A stretch of DNA of 64,000 bases from Saccharicrinis fermentans DSM 9555 = JCM 21142 (GTDB lineage: Bacteria > Bacteroidota > Bacteroidia > Bacteroidales > Marinilabiliaceae), in NCBI RefSeq assembly GCF_000517085.1, contig NZ_KI912107.1, positions 2,539,980 through 2,603,979 on the forward strand, read 5' to 3'. Made by a program: the position numbers and the translations under genes. Position 1 is the first letter of the stretch. Each line of letters starts with the position of its first letter. Below are positions 27,427 through 37,031 of this stretch, in pieces. The notes beneath the pieces were generated by a model, which worked only from the letters and a program-made list of their open reading frames with translations, did not search any database and was not told where the DNA came from.

Positions 27427-27461
27427 TTCATCCAATCCATATTTTAGGAATTGGATGAAAC
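27427..27461 (-). other. Intercistronic hairpin between susD and the phosphodiesterase gene
   Basis: TTTCATCCAATTCC pairs with GGATTGGATGAAA with one bulged T. No T-run follows on the minus strand, so it looks like an RNA-stabilising or processing hairpin, not a terminator. Confidence 0.5.
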
Positions 27462-27488
27462 GTGCATATTATTGATTCCATTAAGTTA

Positions 27489-29042
27489 TTAATAACCCTC
27501 ATTTTGCAACAATACTTTACTTTCTTCAATCTCTTGAGGAGGAATGGGCCACACATGGTTTACAACGGGATCATAACTACGTGAAGACCATACCTCCTTC
27601 ACTTCAAATGGTGAGTCAGGATCCGATAAATTACTATGAATACGTCCGTGCAATGGCTTAGCATAAGTAGCTTCAGCATCGTGCCAGCGTACCAAGTCTT
27701 GATGCCTGTCAGACCATTCGGCTGCCAACTCAACCCTTCGTTCGTGCTTTAAGTCGTCCATTGTTGCACCGCTAATAAGTCCCAAACCAGCTCTTTTACG
27801 CACTTCATTCAAAGGAGCATCGCCATTTTTTCCTTGCATCAACAAGCCTTCCGCTTTAAAAAGCAATACCTCAGCGTAACGTATCAATGGCATATTAAGG
27901 TCGGTCGTGGGGTAATCTCCATTGGGATTCACAGTGGTTCCTACACAATCTGCGGTTCTATAAGGATCCATAAATTTATTAAATTGGAAACCTGTACGGT
28001 TATTGGTGGAATAATAACGTATATTCTCTCCAAAATACTGAAAATCATCACCAAACTTAAGAATCGTAGCTTCGCGTCGCTCATCGCCATCTTCGTACTC
28101 TTCGTACAATTCATTGGTGGCATGCCAGTATCCCCATCCATTGAACTTACCCCAACCTTTGTTCTCTAAAAATACAGATGGTGTAATACACCCCCTTTCA
28201 TCACTACTTACAAAAGACCAAATATACTCCTTACTCCAGTTATTCTCTATCTTAAACACATCGGCATAATCATCCAGTAATTCATGTTGATTGGTCCCGA
28301 TTACCTTATCGGCATACTCCACTACTTTTTCATAACTTGAAGCATCGTACTCTGCATTATACAAATATGCTTTGGCAGCATAAGCCCAACACGCTGTTTT
28401 ATGAGGTCGACCATAATCTTCAGCCTTCAGCTCATCAAAATAGGGTAATAAATCAGCCGCCTTATCAAAATCACTAACACACTGCATATAATTATCGCTC
28501 ACATGAGCCGCTCTAGCTACATCCAATTCCGTTACTGGCGTTCCCTCTGGTACAATAGGTATACCTGCTCTGTCATCACCATATCGTGGAGCCAGCCACA
28601 TATATGCCCATCCTCTTAAAAAATAAGCCTGTCCTACTATAAAATCCTTCAAGTCGGCATCTATATCCATACCCGGAACATTTTCCATAATAGCATTGGC
28701 TCTAGCAATAACACGATACATCAAGCGCCAGTTATTAGCAGTATAACTATTTGAACCGTCATCAATAAAGTTTTTCATATTTACCGACTGGGCCTTATCC
28801 CTTCCTACCACCATATCGTCACTGGCGCAGATATACCACATAAAACCTCGGCCTACCACACCATCATCGGTAAAGTGTGTATAAAGTGCATTCACAGCTG
28901 CTTTGGCATCCCCTTCTGTATTCCAGAAGTTATCGGTTGCAGCAGCCCCGTACTTGTCGTTTTGCAAAAAATCATCGGAACATGCGAAAGAACTTACTGC
29001 CAGCATCAACACCAACACAAATTGATATATTGTTTGTTTCAT
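27489..29042 (-). CDS. SusD/RagB-family outer-membrane lipoprotein
   Basis: The 517-residue protein has a lipoprotein signal (LAVSSFAC) and the SusD plan: an N-terminal TPR-like region (FWNTEGDAKAAVNALY, then YFLRGWAYMWLAPRYGD) and a C-terminal block with NEVRKRAGL, HERRVELAAEWSDRHQDLVRW and WPIPPQEIEES. It forms the hinged lid over the SusC pore and captures the ligand. It follows susC by 36 bp, as is usual for the pair. Confidence 0.95.
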   Translation of the reverse strand: MKQTIYQFVLVLMLAVSSFACSDDFLQNDKYGAAATDNFWNTEGDAKAAVNALYTHFTDDGVVGRGFMWYICASDDMVVGRDKAQSVNMKNFIDDGSNSYTANNWRLMYRVIARANAIMENVPGMDIDADLKDFIVGQAYFLRGWAYMWLAPRYGDDRAGIPIVPEGTPVTELDVARAAHVSDNYMQCVSDFDKAADLLPYFDELKAEDYGRPHKTACWAYAAKAYLYNAEYDASSYEKVVEYADKVIGTNQHELLDDYADVFKIENNWSKEYIWSFVSSDERGCITPSVFLENKGWGKFNGWGYWHATNELYEEYEDGDERREATILKFGDDFQYFGENIRYYSTNNRTGFQFNKFMDPYRTADCVGTTVNPNGDYPTTDLNMPLIRYAEVLLFKAEGLLMQGKNGDAPLNEVRKRAGLGLISGATMDDLKHERRVELAAEWSDRHQDLVRWHDAEATYAKPLHGRIHSNLSDPDSPFEVKEVWSSRSYDPVVNHVWPIPPQEIEESKVLLQNEGY

Positions 29043-29078
29043 TGTTTTATTATTTAATATCTAATTTGAAATAAAAAG

Positions 29079-32000
29079 TTAAAAATTGACATTTACACCC
29101 AAAGTAAACTTACGTACCACAGGGTATTTAGCCACATCAATGCCATAGTTAGCCACTTCAGGATCCATCCCTGAATAATTTGTAATGGTAAATAGGTTCT
29201 CTCCACTGGCATAAAACCTTAATTTAAGATGGTGGGCCTTTATCTTTGCCGATAAAGCATCGGGTAAGGTATAACCTACAGTCAGGTTTTTCAACCTTAC
29301 ATAAGAACCATTTTCCAAAAACCAATCAGAATTGGTCTGGAAATTTTTATTGGGGTCGGTGGCTGAAATACGTGGGATATCAGAATTTACATTAGACTCC
29401 GACCAAGCATTTAAAATTTCTTTATCCATATTGTATCCTTGCTCAGAAGCAGTATAGGCAACACCCTTATAAGCATTAAAAACATCCCGATCAGCCGCTC
29501 CTTGCCACAACATAGACAAATCAAAGCCCTTATATTGGAAGTAGGCATTGAAACCATAGGTTATTTTTGGGGTCGCGCTACCCATATATTCACGATCTTC
29601 ATCGTTTATTAAGCCATCTTCATTTTTATCAATAAATTTCAAATCACCAGCAACGGCATCGGGTTGAATTCTATTTCCGTCCTTATCCACATGGGCAGCT
29701 GCTTCAGCATCGCTCTGAAAAATACCATCCGTTTTTATCAAGTAATAAGAATGCCATGCTTGGCCTACAGAGTTGTTAATAGGACGAAGCACTTGACGAA
29801 CGTTGGAGCTCAAAAAATAACTCTCACGATTGCCGAGATCTTCAATCGTATTTTCATTGGTTGAAATATTAGCTCCTAAGCTATAGGTAAAATCGCGATG
29901 GGTATTGCCATAGGACATGGACAGTTCAAAACCCTGATTCTTCACTTTCCCAATATTTCCTTTAGAAGCTAAGCTGGCGCCAAAACTTGCCGGGTTAGGT
30001 AAATCATCAATAAAATCTTTGGTATATTTTAGATAATAATCAGCTGTAACATTTAATTTATTATTGAACATGTTCATATCCAAACCAATATCTGTTTGTT
30101 CCGATGTTTCCCATGTTAAGGCAAGGTTAGGAATCTTCTGCATCCCAAGTCCCGATAAGGTCGTCGGATCCTCTCCTAACACAGTCCCTCTAGTTGCTTC
30201 CAGGTTAGACACATAGGCATAATTATCTACCGAATTCACATTTCCAATTTGCCCCCAACTGCCACGTAATTTTAACATATCAATAAAGTCCACATTAAAA
30301 AAGTCCTCTGATGATATCTTCCACGCAGCCGACATGGCCATGAATGTTCCATCATTATTATGCATATACAATTTAGAAGTAGCATCATTACGAATGCTTC
30401 CCGTAAAATAATACCTATTGTTAAACGAATAACTTAAGCGTGAAAACATAGAAGTTGACGACAGTTCGCTCATGTTTTCATAGGGCTTACTTTTACTCCA
30501 GTCGGAGGCATTCACCAAATGACGTGCCGTTTCATTCTCACTATCAAACCCATAGACAGTCAAGCCAAATCCTTTTGTTTTCTGATAAGAAGCACTGTAT
30601 CCTCCCATCAAAGTCAATTGGTGATTATTAATCATTTTCTTATAGGTGATCACATTCTCTGACAGCCATTTATTGGTAAATCCAGTGCTCATCGACTTAC
30701 TATTCTCATTCAAAGGCTTACCGGGTTCCGGACGTTTAACACTAAACTCCTCATTTAAATTTTGGTCTGTACCTAATGTAAACATGCTCTTATAGGTCAA
30801 CCCGGAAGTTATTTTCACCTCCAAAGAAGAAGTAGAACGTAAATAATAGCTAGGATTGTATTGATCTTTTCTTTTTAACGTAGCTACAGGGTTTACAATA
30901 TCACCATATGCTCCTGCATAAGCTAAATTACTAGCAGACACGACCCCTCCATAGCTACCATCTTCATTATAGACTGCGGCAGAAGGAGGCATATAAATAG
31001 CACTTATGATAGCTCCTGTATAACCCGAATAGGTATCATTGGAATATCCTCTTGATGTTCCAGCCTGCACCCATTCCGAAAATTTGATTTTATCAGTCAG
31101 CTTAAAATCTACATTCACACGACCTTTTACCGATTTTTTAAAGGTATTAAGCAGCACCCCCTGTTCATCATCTACTTGAATCGAAGCCAATGCCTTCATA
31201 TACTCCGAACCACCCGAAAGACTAAGCGCCAGACGTTTGACCTTTCCCATCCTAAAAATCTCTTCCATCCAGTTGGTTCTAGAAACCGCTCCATCAGGAT
31301 AGATATTTGCATTAAAGGCATCACTTCTCCCTTGTCCTGCATTATCAGCTGCAAGGTTTTTAACCGCATTAAACTCTTCCGCATTCAATGCCTCAGGCAA
31401 ATTATAGGCTTTTTGAATACCGGTATACAAATTAGCCTCCACCTTTGTCTTCCCTGCCTGGGCCTGCTTGGTACTAACTACAACTACACCGCCAGAGCCC
31501 ACACTAGAACCATAGATAGCAGCAGAAGCTGCATCCTTTAACACCGAAACAGACTCAATATCTTCGGCGTTTACAGGAGCTCCCGGAACACCATCCACCA
31601 CCCACAATACCTGATCGCTGGGCGAACCCAAACCACGTATAACGATATTCGCTGGTGACCCTGGATCACCTCCTTGATTCATCACATTGACTCCAGCCAT
31701 GGTACCTTGTAATAAACCAGTAGTAGATACCGGGCGATTTTTCAATTCCTGAATACCTTCCAGTGACCCAACGGCTGTTGACAAATCGTCCTTTTGAACA
31801 GATCCATATCCTATCACGACCCATTCATCCAGCCCCATCATAGCCGATTCCATCATAATCTCAAAATTCTGATCCCCATCAAATGCGATTTCTTGATCCT
31901 GAAAACTAACAAATGAGAAAACAAGCGTTCCTCTATTGGTATCTGTGTTTAGATGAAAATTTCCATCTATATCACTGATTGTACCTTGTGTAGTACCTTT

Positions 32001-32129
32001 TACATACACACTGGCACCAACCAAAGCTTCATGGGTGGAGTTTTCAATAATCTTACCCGATAAAACAGCTTGGGAATACACTTCTGTTATACTCACAATA
32101 GACAACAGAAGTAAAAATAACTTTTTCAT
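29079..32129 (-). CDS. SusC/RagA-family TonB-dependent transporter
   Basis: The 1016-residue receptor has a signal peptide, a carboxypeptidase-regulatory-like domain (about 20-100: SGKIIENSTHEALVGASVYV), and a plug (about 110-230 with VVIGYGSVQKDDLSTAVGSL, SPANIVIRGLGS and VLKDAASAAIYGSS). A barrel follows, ending VRKFTLGVNVNF. It lacks an STN domain, so signalling runs through the HTCS encoded next to it. The ligand cannot be read from the sequence. The phosphoesterases downstream suggest a phosphorylated one. Confidence 0.95.
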   Translation of the reverse strand: MKKLFLLLLSIVSITEVYSQAVLSGKIIENSTHEALVGASVYVKGTTQGTISDIDGNFHLNTDTNRGTLVFSFVSFQDQEIAFDGDQNFEIMMESAMMGLDEWVVIGYGSVQKDDLSTAVGSLEGIQELKNRPVSTTGLLQGTMAGVNVMNQGGDPGSPANIVIRGLGSPSDQVLWVVDGVPGAPVNAEDIESVSVLKDAASAAIYGSSVGSGGVVVVSTKQAQAGKTKVEANLYTGIQKAYNLPEALNAEEFNAVKNLAADNAGQGRSDAFNANIYPDGAVSRTNWMEEIFRMGKVKRLALSLSGGSEYMKALASIQVDDEQGVLLNTFKKSVKGRVNVDFKLTDKIKFSEWVQAGTSRGYSNDTYSGYTGAIISAIYMPPSAAVYNEDGSYGGVVSASNLAYAGAYGDIVNPVATLKRKDQYNPSYYLRSTSSLEVKITSGLTYKSMFTLGTDQNLNEEFSVKRPEPGKPLNENSKSMSTGFTNKWLSENVITYKKMINNHQLTLMGGYSASYQKTKGFGLTVYGFDSENETARHLVNASDWSKSKPYENMSELSSTSMFSRLSYSFNNRYYFTGSIRNDATSKLYMHNNDGTFMAMSAAWKISSEDFFNVDFIDMLKLRGSWGQIGNVNSVDNYAYVSNLEATRGTVLGEDPTTLSGLGMQKIPNLALTWETSEQTDIGLDMNMFNNKLNVTADYYLKYTKDFIDDLPNPASFGASLASKGNIGKVKNQGFELSMSYGNTHRDFTYSLGANISTNENTIEDLGNRESYFLSSNVRQVLRPINNSVGQAWHSYYLIKTDGIFQSDAEAAAHVDKDGNRIQPDAVAGDLKFIDKNEDGLINDEDREYMGSATPKITYGFNAYFQYKGFDLSMLWQGAADRDVFNAYKGVAYTASEQGYNMDKEILNAWSESNVNSDIPRISATDPNKNFQTNSDWFLENGSYVRLKNLTVGYTLPDALSAKIKAHHLKLRFYASGENLFTITNYSGMDPEVANYGIDVAKYPVVRKFTLGVNVNF

Positions 32130-32283
32130 TCTTTACAGTTTGAATTTCAGTTACAATACACGAACACCATTTCTCTTAGCGTTATCATCTTATCCGCTCT
32201 ATTTAAAAATTCAAGAACGTACATCAGATTTATTGTTGAGAATAGAATCCGTTAGATTCATTTGTTTGATATTTTACACTGTC

Positions 32284-32291
32284 AAACATAG
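32284..32291 (-). promoter_or_regulatory. Bacteroidota -7 box (TATGTTTG) for the susC operon
   Basis: On the minus strand TATGTTTG matches TAnnTTTG about 155 bases before the susC start. It would give a long leader, common for HTCS-controlled susC genes. No clear -33 TTG accompanies it. The 295-bp gap holds nothing else I can name. Confidence 0.4.
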
Positions 32292-32424
32292 AGAAGGAGC
32301 TAGAAAATGAGGTGAAAAATCGTATTCGTTAAGGTGGACTATTTGAACAACGTGTCGAAAATACTAACTCAAAAGGAGGACAATGATCGCATTAATATTC
32401 TCTCCATATTTGCTTGATTTTAGC

Positions 32425-35400
32425 TTAACATGTAGCTCGTTCTTTTTCTTGTTTATGTTGTAGCTGAAATTCACTAGGTCTTAATCTAAAAGCCTTTTGA
32501 AAACAACGACTAAAGTATTTGGGATCATTAAAACCAACCATAAAACAAACTTCACTTATTCTATAATTTCCATCTTGTAGCAACTGCCTTCCTCGCTGCA
32601 AACGAAACTGCTGAATTAATTCATTGGGAGTAATACCTGTTGCTTGTTTTACTTTTCGATAAAGCTGCATTTTACTCCACCCCATCTTTTCGCCTAAGAG
32701 GTCAGGACTGAAATTTGCATCTGACAAATGATCATTGATTACCAGAGCTATTTTTTGCGATACACGTTCTTCCAGACTGGGCACTTTTTGTCTTTCAGCT
32801 TGCAAATGCTTAGAAATATTAAACGCCTCCAACAAGGCCTTCTCTCTTCTAATCAAATTATTTACTTTGGTTAATAGCAAACGGTTTGAAAAAGGTTTGC
32901 TGATAAAATCATCAGCCCCTTTTTGTAAAGCTTTAATTTGATGACTTTCATTACTAAGTGCGGTAATCAAAATAAACGGTATTTGTTGCCACCTTTTGTT
33001 TTCCTTTATTTTTTCGCATAACATCACACCATCCATCTGTGGCATCAACCAATCGCATAATATAAGGTCTACCTTCCTATGCTTTATGAGTTTTAAAGCC
33101 TCTAAACCGTTCCCGGCTGTAAATACCATGTATTGATTCTCCAAAATACCTTTTATATGCCACACAATATCCGGATGATCATCGACCACCAACACACACT
33201 TTTTGTTATCGTTTTCATCCTCTACCAAAGCACTTTGCTTTTGTTTTTGATCCATTTTATATTCAGATGAATTTAAGGCAACACCTTTATCTTCTTCATA
33301 AGCCTCATACGGAAAATTGACTATAAAACAGCACCCCTCACCCTCTCGACTTTCTACACCTATATTTCCGCCATGTAACTCAACCATTTTTTGACAAAGA
33401 GACAGTCCTAAACCCGTACCTGGCTTTGTTAAATCTAAGGATTGACCTGCCTGATAAAAACGTTGAAATATATTCTGAATATGAGCTTCAGGTATACCTA
33501 TGCCATCATCAGCGACCTTTATCACCACCTTATTCTCTTCATCATCAACTTCCAGACTAACTACAATATGCCCCCCTTTGTGTGTAAATTTAAATGCATT
33601 CGAAAGCAGATTAACCAAGATCTGCCGTATCTTCTCATGATCAAAATAACAGTTGATCTCCTCACGAGTAGAAATAAAACGCAGGGCGATTTGCTTGCTA
33701 TCCGCCTCCAATTCAAATCCACCCATTATATTATTACAAAAAGATATTAAGCCTCCAGATTCTTTTCTCAATGTCATATATCCACCTTCCAGCTTTTTAA
33801 AATCCAACAACTGATTCACCAATTGAATCAATACATCCGTCTGTGTTTTTATGAGTCTAAGTACATTCAGAAGATGATCGGTGCCATGCTCATCAGCCAG
33901 AAGTTGTTCCACCGGACCAGCAATCAGGGTTAAAGGAGTTCTAAATTCGTGTGCTAGATTGGAAAAAAACTGCATCTTCATTTCATTGACCTCTTTAAGC
34001 TGCTCGTGCATTTGAAGTAAAACACCGTGTTGTTTTGATATTTTATTTTTTTGCTCCAGTACACTCTGGTTAGAAACAGCTAACTCTCGATTTATTTTTT
34101 GCAAAGCTTTCTGATTATCTTCCAATTGCTGCGTACGTTGTTTAACGAGCTGCTCCAGTTTTCTGCGCTTATAACGTTCCATACGCACTTTTAAACGCAG
34201 TAGTATAGACAAGCCTAACAAAAAGAAAATCATAAAAGCCAATTGATAATATACATTAAACCAGATCGGTGGCTTTACTACAATTTTTTTCTTCAACAAA
34301 GAGCCCCATTTTCCATCGGCGTTGGCCATTTTATATTGGAGTTCATATTCGCCAGGTTTTAGCCTCTCTCTTTGGACCTTTGCCTGACTCCCTTGCACAT
34401 ATATCCAGGCAGAATCGCTGGGCCACAAACGGTATTGAATTTTATTTTTAGAGGGTTCCAAATTATGAAAGGCATGTATGTTTAAATGCAGTCCTTCGTT
34501 AAAATAGCCTAAGTTTATTTGCTTATCGCCGTCTGCTGATTTAGCATTATTCTTTTGATTATCAAATCCCAGGAAAGCTTTGGGAGCAATCTCATTGTTC
34601 ACAAAATCGTGGGGCTGAAAAAAATTAATACCCTCATTACCACCAAAAAACAATGTTCCATGGCTACTCTGAAAAAAACCACCCTCACACATTTGTTGGC
34701 TTACCCAGCCATCTCTACTGTCAAAAACACGAGATTGCGTTAGTGCTTCATTATATCTAACCACACCTTTTCCAGTATTAATCCAGTAATTACCACCTTT
34801 ATCCTGCAATACCCCATAAATTAAATCAGAAGGAAGGTTAAGCTGTAATTTTTCAAAACTTTTTTCTTCGGGTTTATATACGGTAATTCCACTAAATGTA
34901 GAAATCCAATAATCCCCCTTTCTATTTTGTATGATATGAAATAAACTATTACAACTTAATGGAGACTGTTGATCTGTATTCTTGATTATCTCTATCTGAC
35001 CTGTTGTCAGATTGTATTTGTTGATGCCTCCAAATTCAGTAGCAATCCACAATATTTTCTTATTATCCAAATACAAATTTCGAATATGTATATCACTTAA
35101 CTCCGTACTTAGCACATGTGTTATGGCACCTGTACGGATATTAATTTTATCCAGTCCTCCCCAACCGCCCAACCAAAGAAAACCTTGTTCATCTTCAACC
35201 ATGCTATAAATCCGTGATAATTTATACTGACCAGAAGCTTCGGCATTGAAATATGACTGCCTTCCATTGATATCGACCTTCAACAAACCGGCATAACTGC
35301 CAATCCACATACTACCATCTTTGGATTTATAAATACAACGAATCCTTTCCCAATCATTATTGAATTGCCTTTTTACAACTACTTTTTCAAATGAGTCTTC

Positions 35401-36321
35401 CTCCTTATTGTAAATAAATACTCCTTTATCGTATGTACCCACCCACAAACTATTTTTATCATCATTTGCCATGGCTCTAATAGGAGATTCTGGCAGTTGA
35501 TGGCGATTTCCTTGCCTAAAAGAAAGCGTTTGAATATATGACAATTGAGGCAGAAGTTTACTGAGACCCCGATCTTTCGTTCCTACCCATAATATACCTA
35601 CATTATCCACAAAAGAGCAATATGCCTCATCACTGGCAATAGAAAAGGGATTATCTTTATGATGACGTATATGCTCTACATAGAAATTACCTGCATCATG
35701 CTTTTTTACCACATGAAACAAGCCTTTATACCTAGATCCACACCAAAACTCATTATCACCCACCTCAACACCTCCCATAAAAGCAACATGAGGATACCTT
35801 TGTCTTAAGTATTCCCTCTGTAAAGAACCTTTTTTCTCCATGGGGGGCTTTTCAGCGCGAACAAATTGATCCCGCTCACTGAGAAAACAATAATAGTCTC
35901 CGTTCACATTCACCCATACATCTCCATCACCTGTCACTTCTAATGTACCATTAGATAAGTTTAGATAGGTCTTAAAAATTCCCTTTTGTACATTTACCAG
36001 TCTGCTGATAATTCCTCTACCAAGTTGCACCCAAAGATTTCCACTTTTATCTACATCTAAAGCCAATACTTGGTTGTCCGGCAGTGAGGTTTCTGGTTTC
36101 TTTGCATCATAATTAAATGACTTATAACGAATACCATCAAACATACATAGTCCGTCATAAGTACCAAACCACATCCGCCCAATACTATCCTGAGCTATGC
36201 ATAAAACAGAATTATTAGGCAAACCATCCTCCATGGTGATGGTTTTAAAATTATATTTAGAATGGGCTCGAATCGATAAAACAACGAATAACAAAAGAAG
36301 GAGTATAGTACAGTGCTTCAT
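32425..36321 (-). CDS. Hybrid two-component system regulator (HTCS)
   Basis: The 1298-residue one-protein sensor-regulator begins with a signal peptide. About 14 two-component-propeller repeats follow (WFGTYDGLCMFDG, LWVGTKDRGLSKL), then a Y_Y_Y domain and one membrane helix (YQLAFMIFFLLGLSILLRL). Next come HisKA (LAHEFRTPLTLIAG), HATPase (DDGIGIPEAHIQ, GTGLGLSLC), a receiver (VVDDHPD, CDWLMPQMDG) and an AraC HTH (VCFMVGFNDPKYFSRCF). It should bind a periplasmic ligand and activate the susC operon just downstream. Confidence 0.95.
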   Translation of the reverse strand: MKHCTILLLLLFVVLSIRAHSKYNFKTITMEDGLPNNSVLCIAQDSIGRMWFGTYDGLCMFDGIRYKSFNYDAKKPETSLPDNQVLALDVDKSGNLWVQLGRGIISRLVNVQKGIFKTYLNLSNGTLEVTGDGDVWVNVNGDYYCFLSERDQFVRAEKPPMEKKGSLQREYLRQRYPHVAFMGGVEVGDNEFWCGSRYKGLFHVVKKHDAGNFYVEHIRHHKDNPFSIASDEAYCSFVDNVGILWVGTKDRGLSKLLPQLSYIQTLSFRQGNRHQLPESPIRAMANDDKNSLWVGTYDKGVFIYNKEEDSFEKVVVKRQFNNDWERIRCIYKSKDGSMWIGSYAGLLKVDINGRQSYFNAEASGQYKLSRIYSMVEDEQGFLWLGGWGGLDKINIRTGAITHVLSTELSDIHIRNLYLDNKKILWIATEFGGINKYNLTTGQIEIIKNTDQQSPLSCNSLFHIIQNRKGDYWISTFSGITVYKPEEKSFEKLQLNLPSDLIYGVLQDKGGNYWINTGKGVVRYNEALTQSRVFDSRDGWVSQQMCEGGFFQSSHGTLFFGGNEGINFFQPHDFVNNEIAPKAFLGFDNQKNNAKSADGDKQINLGYFNEGLHLNIHAFHNLEPSKNKIQYRLWPSDSAWIYVQGSQAKVQRERLKPGEYELQYKMANADGKWGSLLKKKIVVKPPIWFNVYYQLAFMIFFLLGLSILLRLKVRMERYKRRKLEQLVKQRTQQLEDNQKALQKINRELAVSNQSVLEQKNKISKQHGVLLQMHEQLKEVNEMKMQFFSNLAHEFRTPLTLIAGPVEQLLADEHGTDHLLNVLRLIKTQTDVLIQLVNQLLDFKKLEGGYMTLRKESGGLISFCNNIMGGFELEADSKQIALRFISTREEINCYFDHEKIRQILVNLLSNAFKFTHKGGHIVVSLEVDDEENKVVIKVADDGIGIPEAHIQNIFQRFYQAGQSLDLTKPGTGLGLSLCQKMVELHGGNIGVESREGEGCCFIVNFPYEAYEEDKGVALNSSEYKMDQKQKQSALVEDENDNKKCVLVVDDHPDIVWHIKGILENQYMVFTAGNGLEALKLIKHRKVDLILCDWLMPQMDGVMLCEKIKENKRWQQIPFILITALSNESHQIKALQKGADDFISKPFSNRLLLTKVNNLIRREKALLEAFNISKHLQAERQKVPSLEERVSQKIALVINDHLSDANFSPDLLGEKMGWSKMQLYRKVKQATGITPNELIQQFRLQRGRQLLQDGNYRISEVCFMVGFNDPKYFSRCFQKAFRLRPSEFQLQHKQEKERATC

Positions 36322-36546
36322 ATTTCAAAAACTTAGCAAAACCCTGATAAGCAATGCAAATATTTTTTCTGGTTTTACCAAGGTATTTTTTACCCAACAA
36401 AGATGATCATATTGCTTGCACGAAAGTTAAACTGAAAATGAAATAAACATTAAGTATTACTTCTTCATTCTATTAATTTTACAAAAAATAAATGGACGAA
36501 ACTTGGCATATAATTGATAATAGCACTTTAACTAAAACTAAAAAGT

Positions 36547-37026
36547 CTACAACCCCATCTTCATTTGAATTTCGGTGATTGCCTGATCAGGGTGATTGTT
36601 ATTTGTAAAATCCTTATCAAACAAATTACTTACAAAGGCATTGGATGCCTTACTGAATATCATATCGTGACCAACACACAAGCCCATTGAAATATTCAAG
36701 TCAGTATTTCTTTGGTTCAAAAAATGCGCTTGTCCGGCAGGATTACATAAAATACGACTACCAGATCCGCCCAACAGATCTTTTTTTTGTAGACGCCCAT
36801 ATTTACAATCCACCGTGTACACGTCAAAACATTTAGAGAAATACTTTTCTAACAATTCAGCTTCGTAGCCAAATGTGATACAATGCGCTATCCCAATACG
36901 TTTAAAATGGGCGCCTTTGGCAAAGTTCATAAGCTCCTCCACACGATTAGAACGCATGCTGGTTGTATCATAATTTACTTGCATTATGTCTCTAAATGCT
37001 TTTGTATATAATTCCGTCATATTCAT
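36547..37026 (-). CDS. DUF1847 family protein (putative metal-binding)
   Basis: The 159-residue protein has the DUF1847 core: KRIGIAHCITFGYEAELL, then VDCKYG, ILCNPAGQAHFLN and LNISMGLCVGHDMIF. Four well-spaced Cys (in AHC, VDC, LCNP and GLC) suggest a metal site. The function is not established. It starts 5 bp after the stop of the disulfide-reductase-like gene, so the two are co-transcribed. Start is either the first ATG (37026) or the third codon. Confidence 0.8.
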   Translation of the reverse strand: MNMTELYTKAFRDIMQVNYDTTSMRSNRVEELMNFAKGAHFKRIGIAHCITFGYEAELLEKYFSKCFDVYTVDCKYGRLQKKDLLGGSGSRILCNPAGQAHFLNQRNTDLNISMGLCVGHDMIFSKASNAFVSNLFDKDFTNNNHPDQAITEIQMKMGL

Positions 37027-37031
37027 CTATT

